This document shows positions 8,931-16,947 of a DNA stretch of 42,285 nt, in pieces. Source of the stretch: Planctomycetota bacterium (GTDB lineage Bacteria > Planctomycetota > MHYJ01 > JACPRB01); assembly GCA_016209705.1 (NCBI GenBank), contig JACQVR010000036.1:1-42285 (forward strand). Direction: 5' to 3'. The notes under the pieces are model-generated. The model saw nothing but the letters and a program-made list of their open reading frames with translations. It ran no database searches and was not told the DNA's origin. The stretch's first letter is position 1. Each line of letters opens with the position of its first letter. A program made the position numbers and the translations under genes.

Positions 8931-9368
8931 CTAGTCCAGCAGGCAGGCGAACTGGAGATGGAGCGGGATCGCCCATCGCGTCCGCGGCACGGTTTCAGGT
9001 CCGCATGGAACGGTGGGCGAGGCTTCCTCCCGCAGGATCGACGGCGTAGCGCGTTCAGCGTGCGCGACCTCCGGCTTGGGCGTGCCGGAAGACGCCGCTT
9101 CCGTAATCACCGGATCAGGGAGGCTGTGGAAACACGTTTTTTCGTCGCGCTCCCGCCCCGCCGGGGCGGTGTCGGAGGATGATCCCTCTCAGCCTTCAGC
9201 GGCGGAGCCGCAGGTCTCGCCGGCGTTCCCGCCCGGGCACGAAGCGGCATCCGTGCACCCGGTGCAAGCGTTGGGATGCAGGCAGGAGGCTCCGCAGCAG
9301 CAGTCGGTCAGAGCAACGCTCTGTGCGGCGGTGACCGCCGCCATAACCAAGACAAGAAGGACGCGCAT
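8931..9368 (-). CDS. Secreted Cys-rich small protein with in-frame UGA (candidate selenoprotein)
   Basis: ATG 9368 opens a signal peptide (MRVLLVLVMAAVTAAQSVA) followed by a dense Cys cluster (DCCCGASC, ACTGC, SCPGG, ETCG; nine Cys in residues 23-53), which suggests metal binding in the periplasm. UGA is codon 60 (9191-9189). Reading on gives 85 more open codons to UAG at 8933-8931, with mainly G or C in third positions like the neighbouring genes, two more Cys-containing motifs, and a final gap of only 50 nt to tolC instead of 308. A perfect SECIS-like hairpin follows the UGA. I cannot name the family. The UGA is not in a recognisable CPxC context, so evidence is weaker than for cusB. If UGA is stop, the product is a 59-residue Cys-rich peptide. 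Confidence 0.6.
9153..9191 (-). promoter_or_regulatory. UGA60 of the Cys-rich gene with SECIS-like hairpin
   Basis: UGA at 9191-9189. The hairpin CCGCCCC-GGC-GGGGCGG (9169-9153) has a perfect 7-bp GC stem and a loop that begins with GG, 27-29 nt after UGA. In GC-rich DNA a GC hairpin alone is weak evidence; its likeness in size, loop and spacing to the two cusB hairpins is what counts. Confidence 0.6.
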
Positions 9369-9400
9369 CGCTTTTATCTGAGACGCAAACCGATCCCAGT

Positions 9401-9706
9401 TTATTCCTGGCGGCCCACCATTTCCTCTAGAATTATCTCCCGCGCGGCGGGAGCGTCGGAGGCTCGCTCCTTCCCTCTTGAGCCAATCGTCAGGAGGGCC
9501 CCCGTCGCGGCGCCCACGGCGTGGGCCAACGGGATCGGAGTCATCGCCCCCGCCTCGCTGTTCACGAACAACGTCGAACCCGTCACGATCTCGAAGTCCA
9601 CCTTGCCCGCGGAGTTGACAGGGGTGAGCGTGCCGCCCGCGTGTCCGAGCCCCGCCAGCGCCAGAACGAGAACGCTCGCCCCGGCCAACGTTTTCAGCCA
9701 TCTCAT
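9401..9706 (-). CDS. Small secreted protein of unknown function, first gene of the metal operon
   Basis: ATG 9706 sits behind TAAGGAGGTG, a near-perfect ribosome site, so this start is firm. The 101-residue product has a signal peptide (MRWLKTLAGASVLVLALAGLGHA) and then a short soluble part beginning GGTLTPVNSAGKVDFEIV and ending in an acidic helix. It has no Cys or His cluster, so direct metal binding is not obvious. I do not recognise the family. It is the promoter-proximal gene, 22 nt from the predicted sigma-54 start site and 32 nt before the Cys-rich gene, which suggests high expression and a role in the same periplasmic response. It ends in UAA. Confidence 0.75.
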   Translation of the reverse strand: MRWLKTLAGASVLVLALAGLGHAGGTLTPVNSAGKVDFEIVTGSTLFVNSEAGAMTPIPLAHAVGAATGALLTIGSRGKERASDAPAAREIILEEMVGRQE

Positions 9707-9738
9707 GTTCCACCTCCTTAAATAGGTAGGTGGTTTTG

Positions 9739-9754
9739 CGCAATGAGCATGCCA
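9739..9754 (-). promoter_or_regulatory. Sigma-54 (RpoN) promoter of the metal operon
   Basis: TGGCATGCTCATTGCG on the - strand matches the consensus TGGCAC-N5-TTGCA with the invariant GG and GC dinucleotides at the required spacing. The transcript would start near 9728, leaving a leader of about 22 nt with the strong ribosome site of the first gene. A sigma-54 activator relic lies just upstream in divergent orientation, which fits. Confidence 0.7.
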
Positions 9755-9759
9755 TCTCC

Positions 9760-9777
9760 AAGGCATTTCCATGCCTT
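9760..9777. promoter_or_regulatory. Inverted repeat AAGGCAT-TTCC-ATGCCTT upstream of the sigma-54 promoter
   Basis: A perfect 7-bp inverted repeat with a 4-nt spacer starts 6 bp upstream of the -24 element. It has the size of a dimeric regulator site. Sigma-54 activator sites usually lie further away, so this could also be a repressor or metal-sensor site. Confidence 0.5.
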
Positions 9778-9865
9778 TCCCCATAAAAGACTTGCGTTAC
9801 CCGCGCGTCCGACACCTTTAGCTATATGACGTTCTGTTCGGAGCCGGGACCGGTTTCAGGATCTC

Positions 9866-10624
9866 ATGCGGCGCGCGTCCCGACGAGGGGATCGCGTCGA
9901 TTTCAATGACGAATACCAAGAGCAGGCCTTGCGCTTTCTCGCCATCCCGGGTCTCCGGCGACCGGATCCGGGAGAATGGGCTCACATCTTCGCGTGCTTT
10001 TTCCAGATCCGCCGCGCCTTTTTTCACCTCTACTCGAACATCATCGGTTCCACGATGCCGGCGTCGCGCCTGCGGGCGGAGGTGTGGCGCGCCGTGTTCA
10101 CCCACGACATGCGCCGCTACCGGCGCTCCCTTTACACGCGGATGGGCGAGATCGCCACTCTGATCACCGGGCCGTCGGGATCGGGAAAAGAATTGGTCGC
10201 GCGCGCCATTGAAGGACGTTCCGGACGAGCTGTCCACGCTGCTCCTGTTCGTGGCGCGGCGGGTCGCCGGCGAGGAAGCCGAGTCCTTGGCGCGGGAAGT
10301 GGAACACTGGATCGACGCGCACCTCGGTCGGGTTGGCCCGGCAATTTTCGCAAACTGGAGCAGTGCGTCCGCAACGTTCTCGTCCGCCGGCAGTATCGGC
10401 CGCTTCCGCCGGCGGCCCGAAGCCCGACGGTCGAGTTGGGCGAAGCGGTCGCGGCGGGACGCCTGAGCGTGGAGGAACTCCTGTGGCGGTACACGACGCT
10501 CGTGTATGCGCAGACGAGCAACTATCAGGAGACAGCTCGGCGGCTGGGACTGGACCGGCGCACGGTACGGTCCCGGATCGATCCCGACTTTCCGGAGCGC
10601 CAGAAGACGGAGGGGCTACTCTAG
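9866..10624 (+). pseudogene. Degraded sigma-54-dependent transcriptional activator
   Basis: The N-terminal half reads normally and reaches the Walker A motif (GPSGSGKELVARAI). Almost the whole AAA+ core that should follow (GAFTGA loop, Walker B, sensor) is absent. The frame then shifts: about 10207-10325 in another frame encodes the usual late AAA+ segment (VPDELSTLLLFVARRV), and a second shift leads to WPGNFRKLEQCVRNVL and a Fis-type helix-turn-helix (NYQETARRLGLDRRTVRSRI). So the gene carries an internal deletion plus at least one frameshift. It is divergent from the metal operon and was probably its activator or that of a nearby operon. It converges on the NuoG-like gene with a 4-base overlap. 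ATG 9866 is the first start seen; the N-terminus may be short too. Confidence 0.8.
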
Positions 10625-11751
10625 AGCCTCCGTTGCCCCGCGGCTTCCCAAGAGCACGGAGTTTCAAAGGGCTGGCCGAACGCCAGCGCGCCCGTAGGAC
10701 AGGCGCCTACGCATTCCGCCGCCGTGGTCGCCATGGCGGCCGACAACGTTCCGTCGAACGGGACGCCAATCTCGACGTCGAAGCCGCGCCCAATGTACGT
10801 CAACCCCAACGCTTCCCGCTTTCCTTCGGTGATCGCCACGCACAGGCCGCACTTGATGCATTTCTCGGGCTCGTACACGATTCCATGATGGCGGATCCGG
10901 CGGAAGCGACTTCTCTCTTCAGGCGGGTACGCCCGCTGGCGGACGCCGTACCCGTCGGCATGCCGCCGCAACCTGCATGTCTGAGCCTTGCGGCAGTCGC
11001 ATTGAAGACAGCGGCTCGCTTCCGACCTCGCCTCCAGGTTCGAATAGCCCTCCGCCGGCTCCCTCGCGGGCTCGATGCGCCCCGCGGGTGATGCGTCCTT
11101 GAGGAATTCTTCCAGCTCCCCCTTCTTCAGCCCGCCCATTGAGCAACGGAATCGCTTTCCCCTCTCAGAGGACGCTCGCGGAGTCACCGAATCCGCCCAT
11201 CCGGATTCGACGCCGAACTCCCACACATACCGCATGAGATGCCGGATGGAAAGCGGGGCGTCATGACGGCCCCGCCGGCAGGCTTTTTCGCACTCGGATT
11301 CACATGTGGAACAGGGATCGTCCGCGGAACCCGCGCTTTCGATCAGCGCGTGAACCGCCTGCTCCAGATCGCTTTCGACCATGCGGCGGATGACAAGAGG
11401 AATGTCGATGCCGGCGCGGCAGGCCAACCGGCATGGAGCTTCGCAATCCCCCACGTGATCGCTGAAGAGCAACTCCAGCGTGAACTTCCGCACACGGCGA
11501 ATGTCGTCATTCTCGGTGGTCACGCGCATCCCCGCTTCCGCCCGTGCGGCGCAAGCGGGAACAAACGTGTTCGCAGCCTCGTCCTTCACCAGACAGATCC
11601 GGCAGGCCGCGGTCGGCTCCAACCCCGCTTGAAAACACATCGTGGGAATGAAGACGCCGATCGTGGAGGCGGCGTCGAGGATCGTGGTCCCCGGCGGGAC
11701 TCCCACGGGATTCCCGTTGATCGTGCAGGTTATGATTTCCTTCCGGTTCAT
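10621..11751 (-). CDS. NuoG/HoxU-like iron-sulfur electron-transfer subunit
   Basis: 376 residues from ATG 11751, whose ATGA overlaps the stop of the NuoEF gene; an ATG two codons earlier is possible. Domains in order: plant-type [2Fe-2S] ferredoxin fold (TCTINGNPVGVPPGTTILDAA, with Cys motif near C38 and ACRICLV), the NuoG-type second segment, a Fer4_20-like domain as in dihydropyrimidine dehydrogenase or GltD (CEAPCRLACRAGIDIP; CSTCESECEKACRRG), and a C-terminal [4Fe-4S] part (CIKCGLCV ... CVGACPTGAL). There is no hydrogenase or molybdopterin catalytic domain. Together with NuoEF it would form an NAD(P)H-linked electron-input module for a partner enzyme not present here. This gene is intact although four others of its operon are broken. 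Confidence 0.8.
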   Translation of the reverse strand: MNRKEIITCTINGNPVGVPPGTTILDAASTIGVFIPTMCFQAGLEPTAACRICLVKDEAANTFVPACAARAEAGMRVTTENDDIRRVRKFTLELLFSDHVGDCEAPCRLACRAGIDIPLVIRRMVESDLEQAVHALIESAGSADDPCSTCESECEKACRRGRHDAPLSIRHLMRYVWEFGVESGWADSVTPRASSERGKRFRCSMGGLKKGELEEFLKDASPAGRIEPAREPAEGYSNLEARSEASRCLQCDCRKAQTCRLRRHADGYGVRQRAYPPEERSRFRRIRHHGIVYEPEKCIKCGLCVAITEGKREALGLTYIGRGFDVEIGVPFDGTLSAAMATTAAECVGACPTGALAFGQPFETPCSWEAAGQRRL

Positions 11752-14110
11752 GGGCATCGTAGATCTTCCAGATGAACCGCCGCCACCGGACATACTTCAC
11801 GGCACGTTCCGCATCGTACACAGGCGGAACTGTCGATGGCGTGTTGCTCGTAGGGTCGCATCTCGATGGCGCCCGCCGGACATCGTTGCGCGCAGATCGT
11901 GCAACCCATGCAGGCGTCGGAGATGGAATAACGGACCAACGCGGCGCACTTCTTGGCCGGACACCGCCCCGCTGCGTGGGCCTCATACTCGTCCCGGAAA
12001 TACCGCAGCGTGGTCAGCACCGGATTGGGCGCCGTCTTTCCCAACCCGCACAGGCTGGCTTCCTTGACTTGCTGGGACAGATCTTCGAGTCGCACCAGAT
12101 CCGCCAGTCCGCCCCGCCCGGCGCACAGGCGTTCGAGGATCTCGCGCAGACGTTTCGTCCCGATCCGACACGGCGGACACTTTCCGCACGATTCCTCTTG
12201 AGTGAAGCGCAGGAAGTAGAGCGCCATGTCCACCATGCAATCGGAATCGTCCAGCACGACCAGTCCGCCGGAGCCCATCATGGCACCCGCCTCGGCCAGC
12301 GATTCATAATCGATCGGCGTGTCGGCCAGCGCCGCCGGAATGCATCCTCCGGAAGGTCCACCGATCTGAACCGCCTTGAAGACCCGTCCCGGGGCGACTC
12401 CGCCGCCGATCCGCTCCACGACCTCCCGCAGCGTCGTCCCCATCGGCACCTCGACCAAACCGCCCCGGAGAACCTTCCCCACCAGGGAGAACACCTTCAT
12501 TCCTTTGCTGCGACGCGTGCCGAGCGCGGCGAACGCCGCGGCACCGTGGCGGAGAATCCACGGAACGCAAGCGTACGTCTCCACGTTGTTGATGAGCGTC
12601 GGCCGGCCCCACAGACCGCGCTCCGCCGGAAACGGAGGACGAACGCGGGGCATGCCTCGGACGCCTTCGACGGACGCCAGGAGCGCCGTTTCCTCGCCGC
12701 AGACGAATGCGCCCCCTCCCTCCACGATCCGCACGTCCAAACTGAACTCCGTTCCCAGGATGTTTTCCCCCAGCAGATTCTTCGTTTTCATCCGCGCCAT
12801 CGCCGCCCGCATCCGCTCGATCGCCAGAGGATACTCGGCGCGAATGTACAGGACGCCTGACCGCGCTCCGAGCGCAAAGGCGGCGATGGTCAGACCTTCC
12901 AGGACACGATACGGATGGGACTCCAGGATCATCCGATCCATGAACGCGCCGGGATCCCCTTCATCGCCGTTCATCACCACGACCTTGTCGCGTCCCGGCG
13001 CCGTCCGTACGGCGGCCCATTTCTTCCCGGTCGGAAAGCCGGCGCCGCCGCGCCCTCGCAATCCCGAATCTCCTCGACGACTCGGCCCGGATCGTTTCGA
13101 GCCAGAACCGCCTTCAATGCTTCGAATCCTCCCGCGCGTTCGTATCCCTCCAGGTCGAGCGGCCCCATCATCCCGCCATGCTCCGTGGCGATGCGCTTTT
13201 GCCTTCCCAGGAATTCGCACGACCGCGGATCCCGCAGCGTGATCGAATTCCTCGGGAATAGCTCCGGGCCATCGTCGGTCAGGAGACGGCCGAGGATCGA
13301 GGAAAACCAGGTCTTCGTCCGACTCAGAACGCCGCGTGGAGCAAAGTGGCGGAGCACGAGTCGTTCCGTCTGCTCGGGCTGGACGCGAGCGTAGGACATC
13401 GGTGCCGCCCCGTCCCGGACGATTTCCACCAGAGGAGCCTCATGGCACATCCCGACGCACCCTACCCCCGTAACGCGCACGTCCGCCCCCAGATTTCGAA
13501 CCGTCTGTTCGAGGGCCAAGCGAACCTGGAGGCTTCCGCCCGCGATGCAGCAGGATCCCTGTCCTATCCGGATTTCAGCCGCGCCGCGGGAAAGCCCGTT
13601 TCCTCTCTCCCACTCACCCACGGGGAAGCGGGCCGCACCGCGAGCGACATGGTCGCGAATCAGGGGACCTACGGTGGCGGGGGTCAGGCAGCCTTGAATC
13701 GCGTCATCAATCCGCGCGACCGGCGCGAGGGTGCAACACCCGAAACATCCGACCGTGGTGAGCGTGAAGAGCCGCCCCGGATCCGTGTCCGCGCCGGACG
13801 GAATCTCGAGAAAACGGCGAGCGGCCTCCTTGACAGGTTCCGCGCCCTTGACGTGGCAAGCCGTGCCCCCGCACATGCTGATGACATGGCGCCCGGCGGG
13901 CCGATGCCGGAACCGCGAATAGAAGGTGGAGACGCCGGCGATGTTCGCCGGCGTGATCTCGGCGATTTCGCACACTCTCCGGAGGGCCTCCCGCGGAAGG
14001 TATCCGTACGTGTCCTGGATTTTCCGCAGAATCGGAAGCACCGCGTCGGGTGTCCGTCCGCTCTGCGCGACGATCGCGTCGATATCCGCGTCGCGAACTT
14101 CCGTTTTCAA
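11748..14110 (-). pseudogene. Fused NuoE-NuoF-type NAD(P)H dehydrogenase subunit, frameshifted
   Basis: The start TTG 14110 overlaps the previous stop (TTGA). The first frame encodes a NuoE domain (Cys pattern CGGTAC ... CFGC for [2Fe-2S]), a second thioredoxin-like [2Fe-2S] domain (CC ... CVGMC) and the beginning of NuoF. Near 13061-13068 the frame breaks: the expected EEIRDSGLRGRGGAGFPTG is split between two frames. The rest (FMN/NADH-binding GRGGAGFPTGKKW, the SLBB region, the [4Fe-4S] motif CGKCPPCRIG, and C-terminal 2[4Fe-4S] ferredoxin CMGCTICAQRCP, CVRCGTCREVCP) is intact to 11748. The break fits loss of one 7-bp copy of a tandem ATTCGGG repeat. It may be a true mutation or an assembly error; the function otherwise would be NAD(P)H oxidation or reduction with the NuoG-like partner. 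Confidence 0.8.
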
Positions 14111-14804
14111 GGTTCGTCCTTGCCCATGCAATAGAGACGCCGGTCCGTACGGACGTAGATGCGGCCGTTCGAAAAGGCCGGTGTCGCGTCCGATCGCTCG
14201 CCCAGGGCGTTCCTGGCCAGTTCTTCGTACGTTCCCGTCGCGCGAAACACGACGGTGACTCCGGCGCGGGGATGGAGGAGGCGTCGGCGGGATCCAATTC
14301 CAAGGGCGGAAGCGACACAAAGGCGAGCGACAACGTCGTCACGACCAGTGCCGCGCCACCGGCGGTTATGGCCCACCGGGCGCCGGCGCGTTCCACGGGC
14401 GAATCGCCGGGTTCCATGGGATCCACCGGCAAGGCAAGCCGCTGCCGAAGCTTCGAACGGGTCTTCATGCTGATCAGGAATACGGAGACTCCGACCAGGA
14501 GAAGATAACCGCCCGTTCGCACCTGCCATTGATCGGCGAAGAAGGCTCGGCGCGACATGAGATGAAAACGGCGAATCTTCTCGCGGAGCTCTTGATGGTC
14601 CGCCTCTTCCGCAAGCCGTTTGCGCATCCTTCCCAGCCATTCGTCGTTGAGCGGATCCGCCGCCAGGACGCGGACGTGGTTGGTGATGATCAGGCTGCAG
14701 ACCACCAGCGAGAAGAGACCGGACACCCATGCGACGGCCGCGGCGGTGCGGGCCGCGACTCCGGCGGCCCACGAGGTATGCTGGCGTCGCCATAGGACGT
14801 TCAT
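14107..14804 (-). pseudogene. Membrane protein/PQQ-type beta-propeller remnant
   Basis: From ATG 14804 (ATGA overlap with the NapH-like gene) the first frame gives about 175 residues with three hydrophobic helices (around 15-45, 95-115 and 150-170). Near 14270 the sense frame changes, and only the last 50 or so residues of a PQQ-type propeller remain (TGTYEELARNALGE ... ATPAFSNGRIYVRTDRRLYC). Almost the entire propeller is missing, so this is an internal deletion with a frameshift and not a simple sequencing slip. Related intact genes accompany NapG/NapH-like ferredoxins in redox operons, as I recall; the remnant is in the same place and orientation. Confidence 0.65.
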
Positions 14805-16127
14805 TTCGCCGCTCCCTCGCCCTTCAGGGCTTCAGGTTTCCTGGCGACGGAGCAGTACGACACGCACCGCCCGCAACTGAAACAGTCTCCCCGATGCGGT
14901 CGGAAGTCCGTTCCTCCTTTGCGGATCGAGACCGCCAGCAGCCGTCCTCCCAGGACCAACCCCAGAAAGGCGCCCAGAACGGCGGAACCGACTCGGAACC
15001 TCCGGCCGACATCGCGCGCCTCGTCGAACAGATCGCGGACCGGCCGCTTCGACTCGGTGAAGACCCGGCTTTCCTCAGTCACGTCGCGGACCATTCCCCG
15101 GCGCTCCAGCGCGACGCGTTCCGCCAGACTGACCGTCGGATGAATCCTCGATAAGGGAATGTGAACCAGGAGGCCGAGAACGACTCCCGCCGCGATGAGA
15201 AAAGGGATGCACGCCAGCAAGAGCCAACCGCCGGATCCGGAGACTTCGTGGCTCGGAATCCCGTTCGGGCGCCGGCTTGAGGAGGCAACCGAAGGGACAG
15301 GAGTTCTCGCACAGCCGGCAGCGGACGCACGCGCTGGGCGTGGTCGTCAGGTGATATTTCGACAGCGAGGACATCCATTTCAAGAGCACGCCGTAGGGAC
15401 AGAGGAACCGGCAGTAGGGACGACCGACGACGGTTCCCAGCGCCAGAATGAAGCCGCCGAAAATCAGCATCTCGAGGGTCGCTCCCATCCGGAAGAACCC
15501 GACGAACGGGTCATAGCGACAGATCAGGAAATCGGCTCCGATGGCCGCGGCAAGGACCGCCACTCCGAGATAGACGTAAGGCAGCAGCCCCAGGAAATGA
15601 ATCACGCCGGCCGGAAGGTTGAAGGGACGGATCATCACCAGCTCTTGGGCCGCTCCGAGCGGACACACGGACGAGCAAAAGACTCTTCCAAACCAGAGAG
15701 CGAACAGCAGGGGCAGCATGAAGAACGCGATCACGGTCAAGGGGATCACCGAGCCGCTGTCGAACAGAACCAACGTGATATTCTGGATCGAGCCGACCGG
15801 GCAGACGCACCCCTCGCGCCAGAAGCCCAGATAGAGCAATGAAAACAACGTCAACAGGAAAAAGGAGCGGCGGGAGGGCCGCTTCAACGCCAGGAACGCC
15901 GCCAAGCTCAGCGCGGCCATCAGCACGACCACGTCCAGATATTCCAGGGCGAGCCCGCGGGGCGCGGGAAGCGCCGCTTCGGGCGGCGCATAGCCGCTTT
16001 CGAAATCGGGGCGGGGGAATCGTTCCTGAAGGAAAGCCCACGGAGCCGATGCCGTCACGAGACCTCCGCGCGTGTCCAGTGGTTGATTGTTTTTCTCCGT
16101 GATCTCCCGCTCCTCCGTCACCTCCAA
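14801..16127 (-). pseudogene. NapH/NosR-like membrane ferredoxin, frameshifted
   Basis: Quinol-linked integral membrane iron-sulfur protein. The first frame (TTG 16127, or GTG 16121) has about five TM helices and the family's Cys motifs: CVCPVG, CSSVCPLG, CRFLCPYG and CVRCRLCENSCPFG. Near 15262, after KPAPER, the frame shifts; the continuation (GIPSHEVSGSGGWLLLACIPF ... CFSCGRCVSYC) carries another TM helix and a last [4Fe-4S] motif and ends at 14801. A single base change in a CGGG tract would explain it. It would receive electrons from or pass them to the NapG-like protein encoded just before. Confidence 0.75.
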
Positions 16128-16136
16128 CCCGAGGCT

Positions 16137-16742
16137 CTAAGACGAAGCGGATGGGTTTCGCCACCGGCGCCCGTGATCTCCGCCCCCGCCGCCGGTCTTC
16201 AGAAGATAGGGCCTCCGCGCCGGGACGCGGCTGAACGCCCGGCCCGGGCAGGACCGGGCGATCGCGCATATATTGCAGTGGACGCACCGATCGTGCCGGA
16301 TCTGAAGGCATAACGATCCGTTTCCGAACGTGACGCATCCCTTCACGCACTTGCCGCACCCGATGCACAAAGTCTCGTCGATCGTGTATTCGTAGTACGG
16401 GCCTTCGATCCAGGTGCGCCGGATGGCCGCCGTCGGACAGACCTGGTTTTCGGCCGCGGTCGTCTGTTCGAGCGCGTTCGGATGAACGTAACCGAAACAC
16501 AGATTGCAGTAGCCGCACCGGTCATAGGCGTGGACGCAATCCACGGCCGACGGCGTCAGCACGCATTCCGTCTCGCATCGGCCGCACTGAACGCATTTCC
16601 AGGGATCGATCTGCCATACCCGATCGTCCGTGCTCAGGCGGAAGGCGGCTCCCGCGCCCGCCGCCGTGACGGCCAGCGCCGCCGCGCCTTTGAGTCCGGT
16701 CTGGAGAAAAGATCGCCGGTCGATCGATTCACGCTCAACCAC
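16137..16742 (-). CDS. NapG-like Tat-exported polyferredoxin
   Basis: 201 residues with a Tat signal (DRRSFLQTGLKGAAAL) and four [4Fe-4S] motifs: CVQCGRCETEC, CGYCNLC, CIGCGKCVKGC and CVHCNIC. It is thus a periplasmic electron carrier of the NapG/MauM type that would work with the NapH-like membrane ferredoxin 10 nt downstream. ATG 16742 overlaps the stop of the small Tat protein gene by 8 bases. The frame is intact. The partner oxidoreductase is not encoded in the window. Confidence 0.85.
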   Translation of the reverse strand: MVERESIDRRSFLQTGLKGAAALAVTAAGAGAAFRLSTDDRVWQIDPWKCVQCGRCETECVLTPSAVDCVHAYDRCGYCNLCFGYVHPNALEQTTAAENQVCPTAAIRRTWIEGPYYEYTIDETLCIGCGKCVKGCVTFGNGSLCLQIRHDRCVHCNICAIARSCPGRAFSRVPARRPYLLKTGGGGGDHGRRWRNPSASS

Positions 16743-16947
16743 GGAGCCTCCGCCAACGTTCCGCCCCGGGCCGCGAGCATCCGCTCAGGAAGCGGCAACG
16801 GCTGCACCGCTTCCCCGAGGCGCACCCCCTCGCCCCCGGAACCACGCGCCGGTTCCGGAACAGCCACCCCGCGCCCGCGGCGGACAGTCCCAGCACCAGC
16901 GCGCGGAAGAAATCCCGCCGCGATTCTTTCGGCCCGCCGTTGATCAC
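16735..16947 (-). CDS. Small Tat-signal protein with CX5CX2CX5C motif
   Basis: GTG 16947 overlaps the NHL gene stop (GTGA). The 70-residue product has a twin-arginine signal (ESRRDFFRALVLGLSAAGAG) and then four Cys arranged C-X5-C-X2-C-X5-C (CASGKRCSRCRFLSGC), which could hold an iron-sulfur cluster or metal. Its place between the NHL protein and the NapG-like ferredoxin, with overlaps on both sides, supports a real gene in spite of its size. I do not know a family name. Confidence 0.65.
   Translation of the reverse strand: MINGGPKESRRDFFRALVLGLSAAGAGWLFRNRRVVPGARGCASGKRCSRCRFLSGCSRPGAERWRRLRG

Noticed and set aside
406..9368. UGA reassigned genome-wide to Trp, Gly or Cys
   Set aside because: mnmE ends with the canonical FCIGK followed by UGA, other genes end in UGA at the family length, and Trp is encoded by UGG. 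UGA as sense appears only in the metal genes.
406..9368. The UGAs as ordinary nonsense mutations of a decaying locus
   Set aside because: The next region is indeed decaying, but the metal genes have no frameshifts or deletions, only UGA is seen, the CusB UGAs hit conserved Cys positions, and SECIS-like hairpins follow three of them. Not fully excluded.
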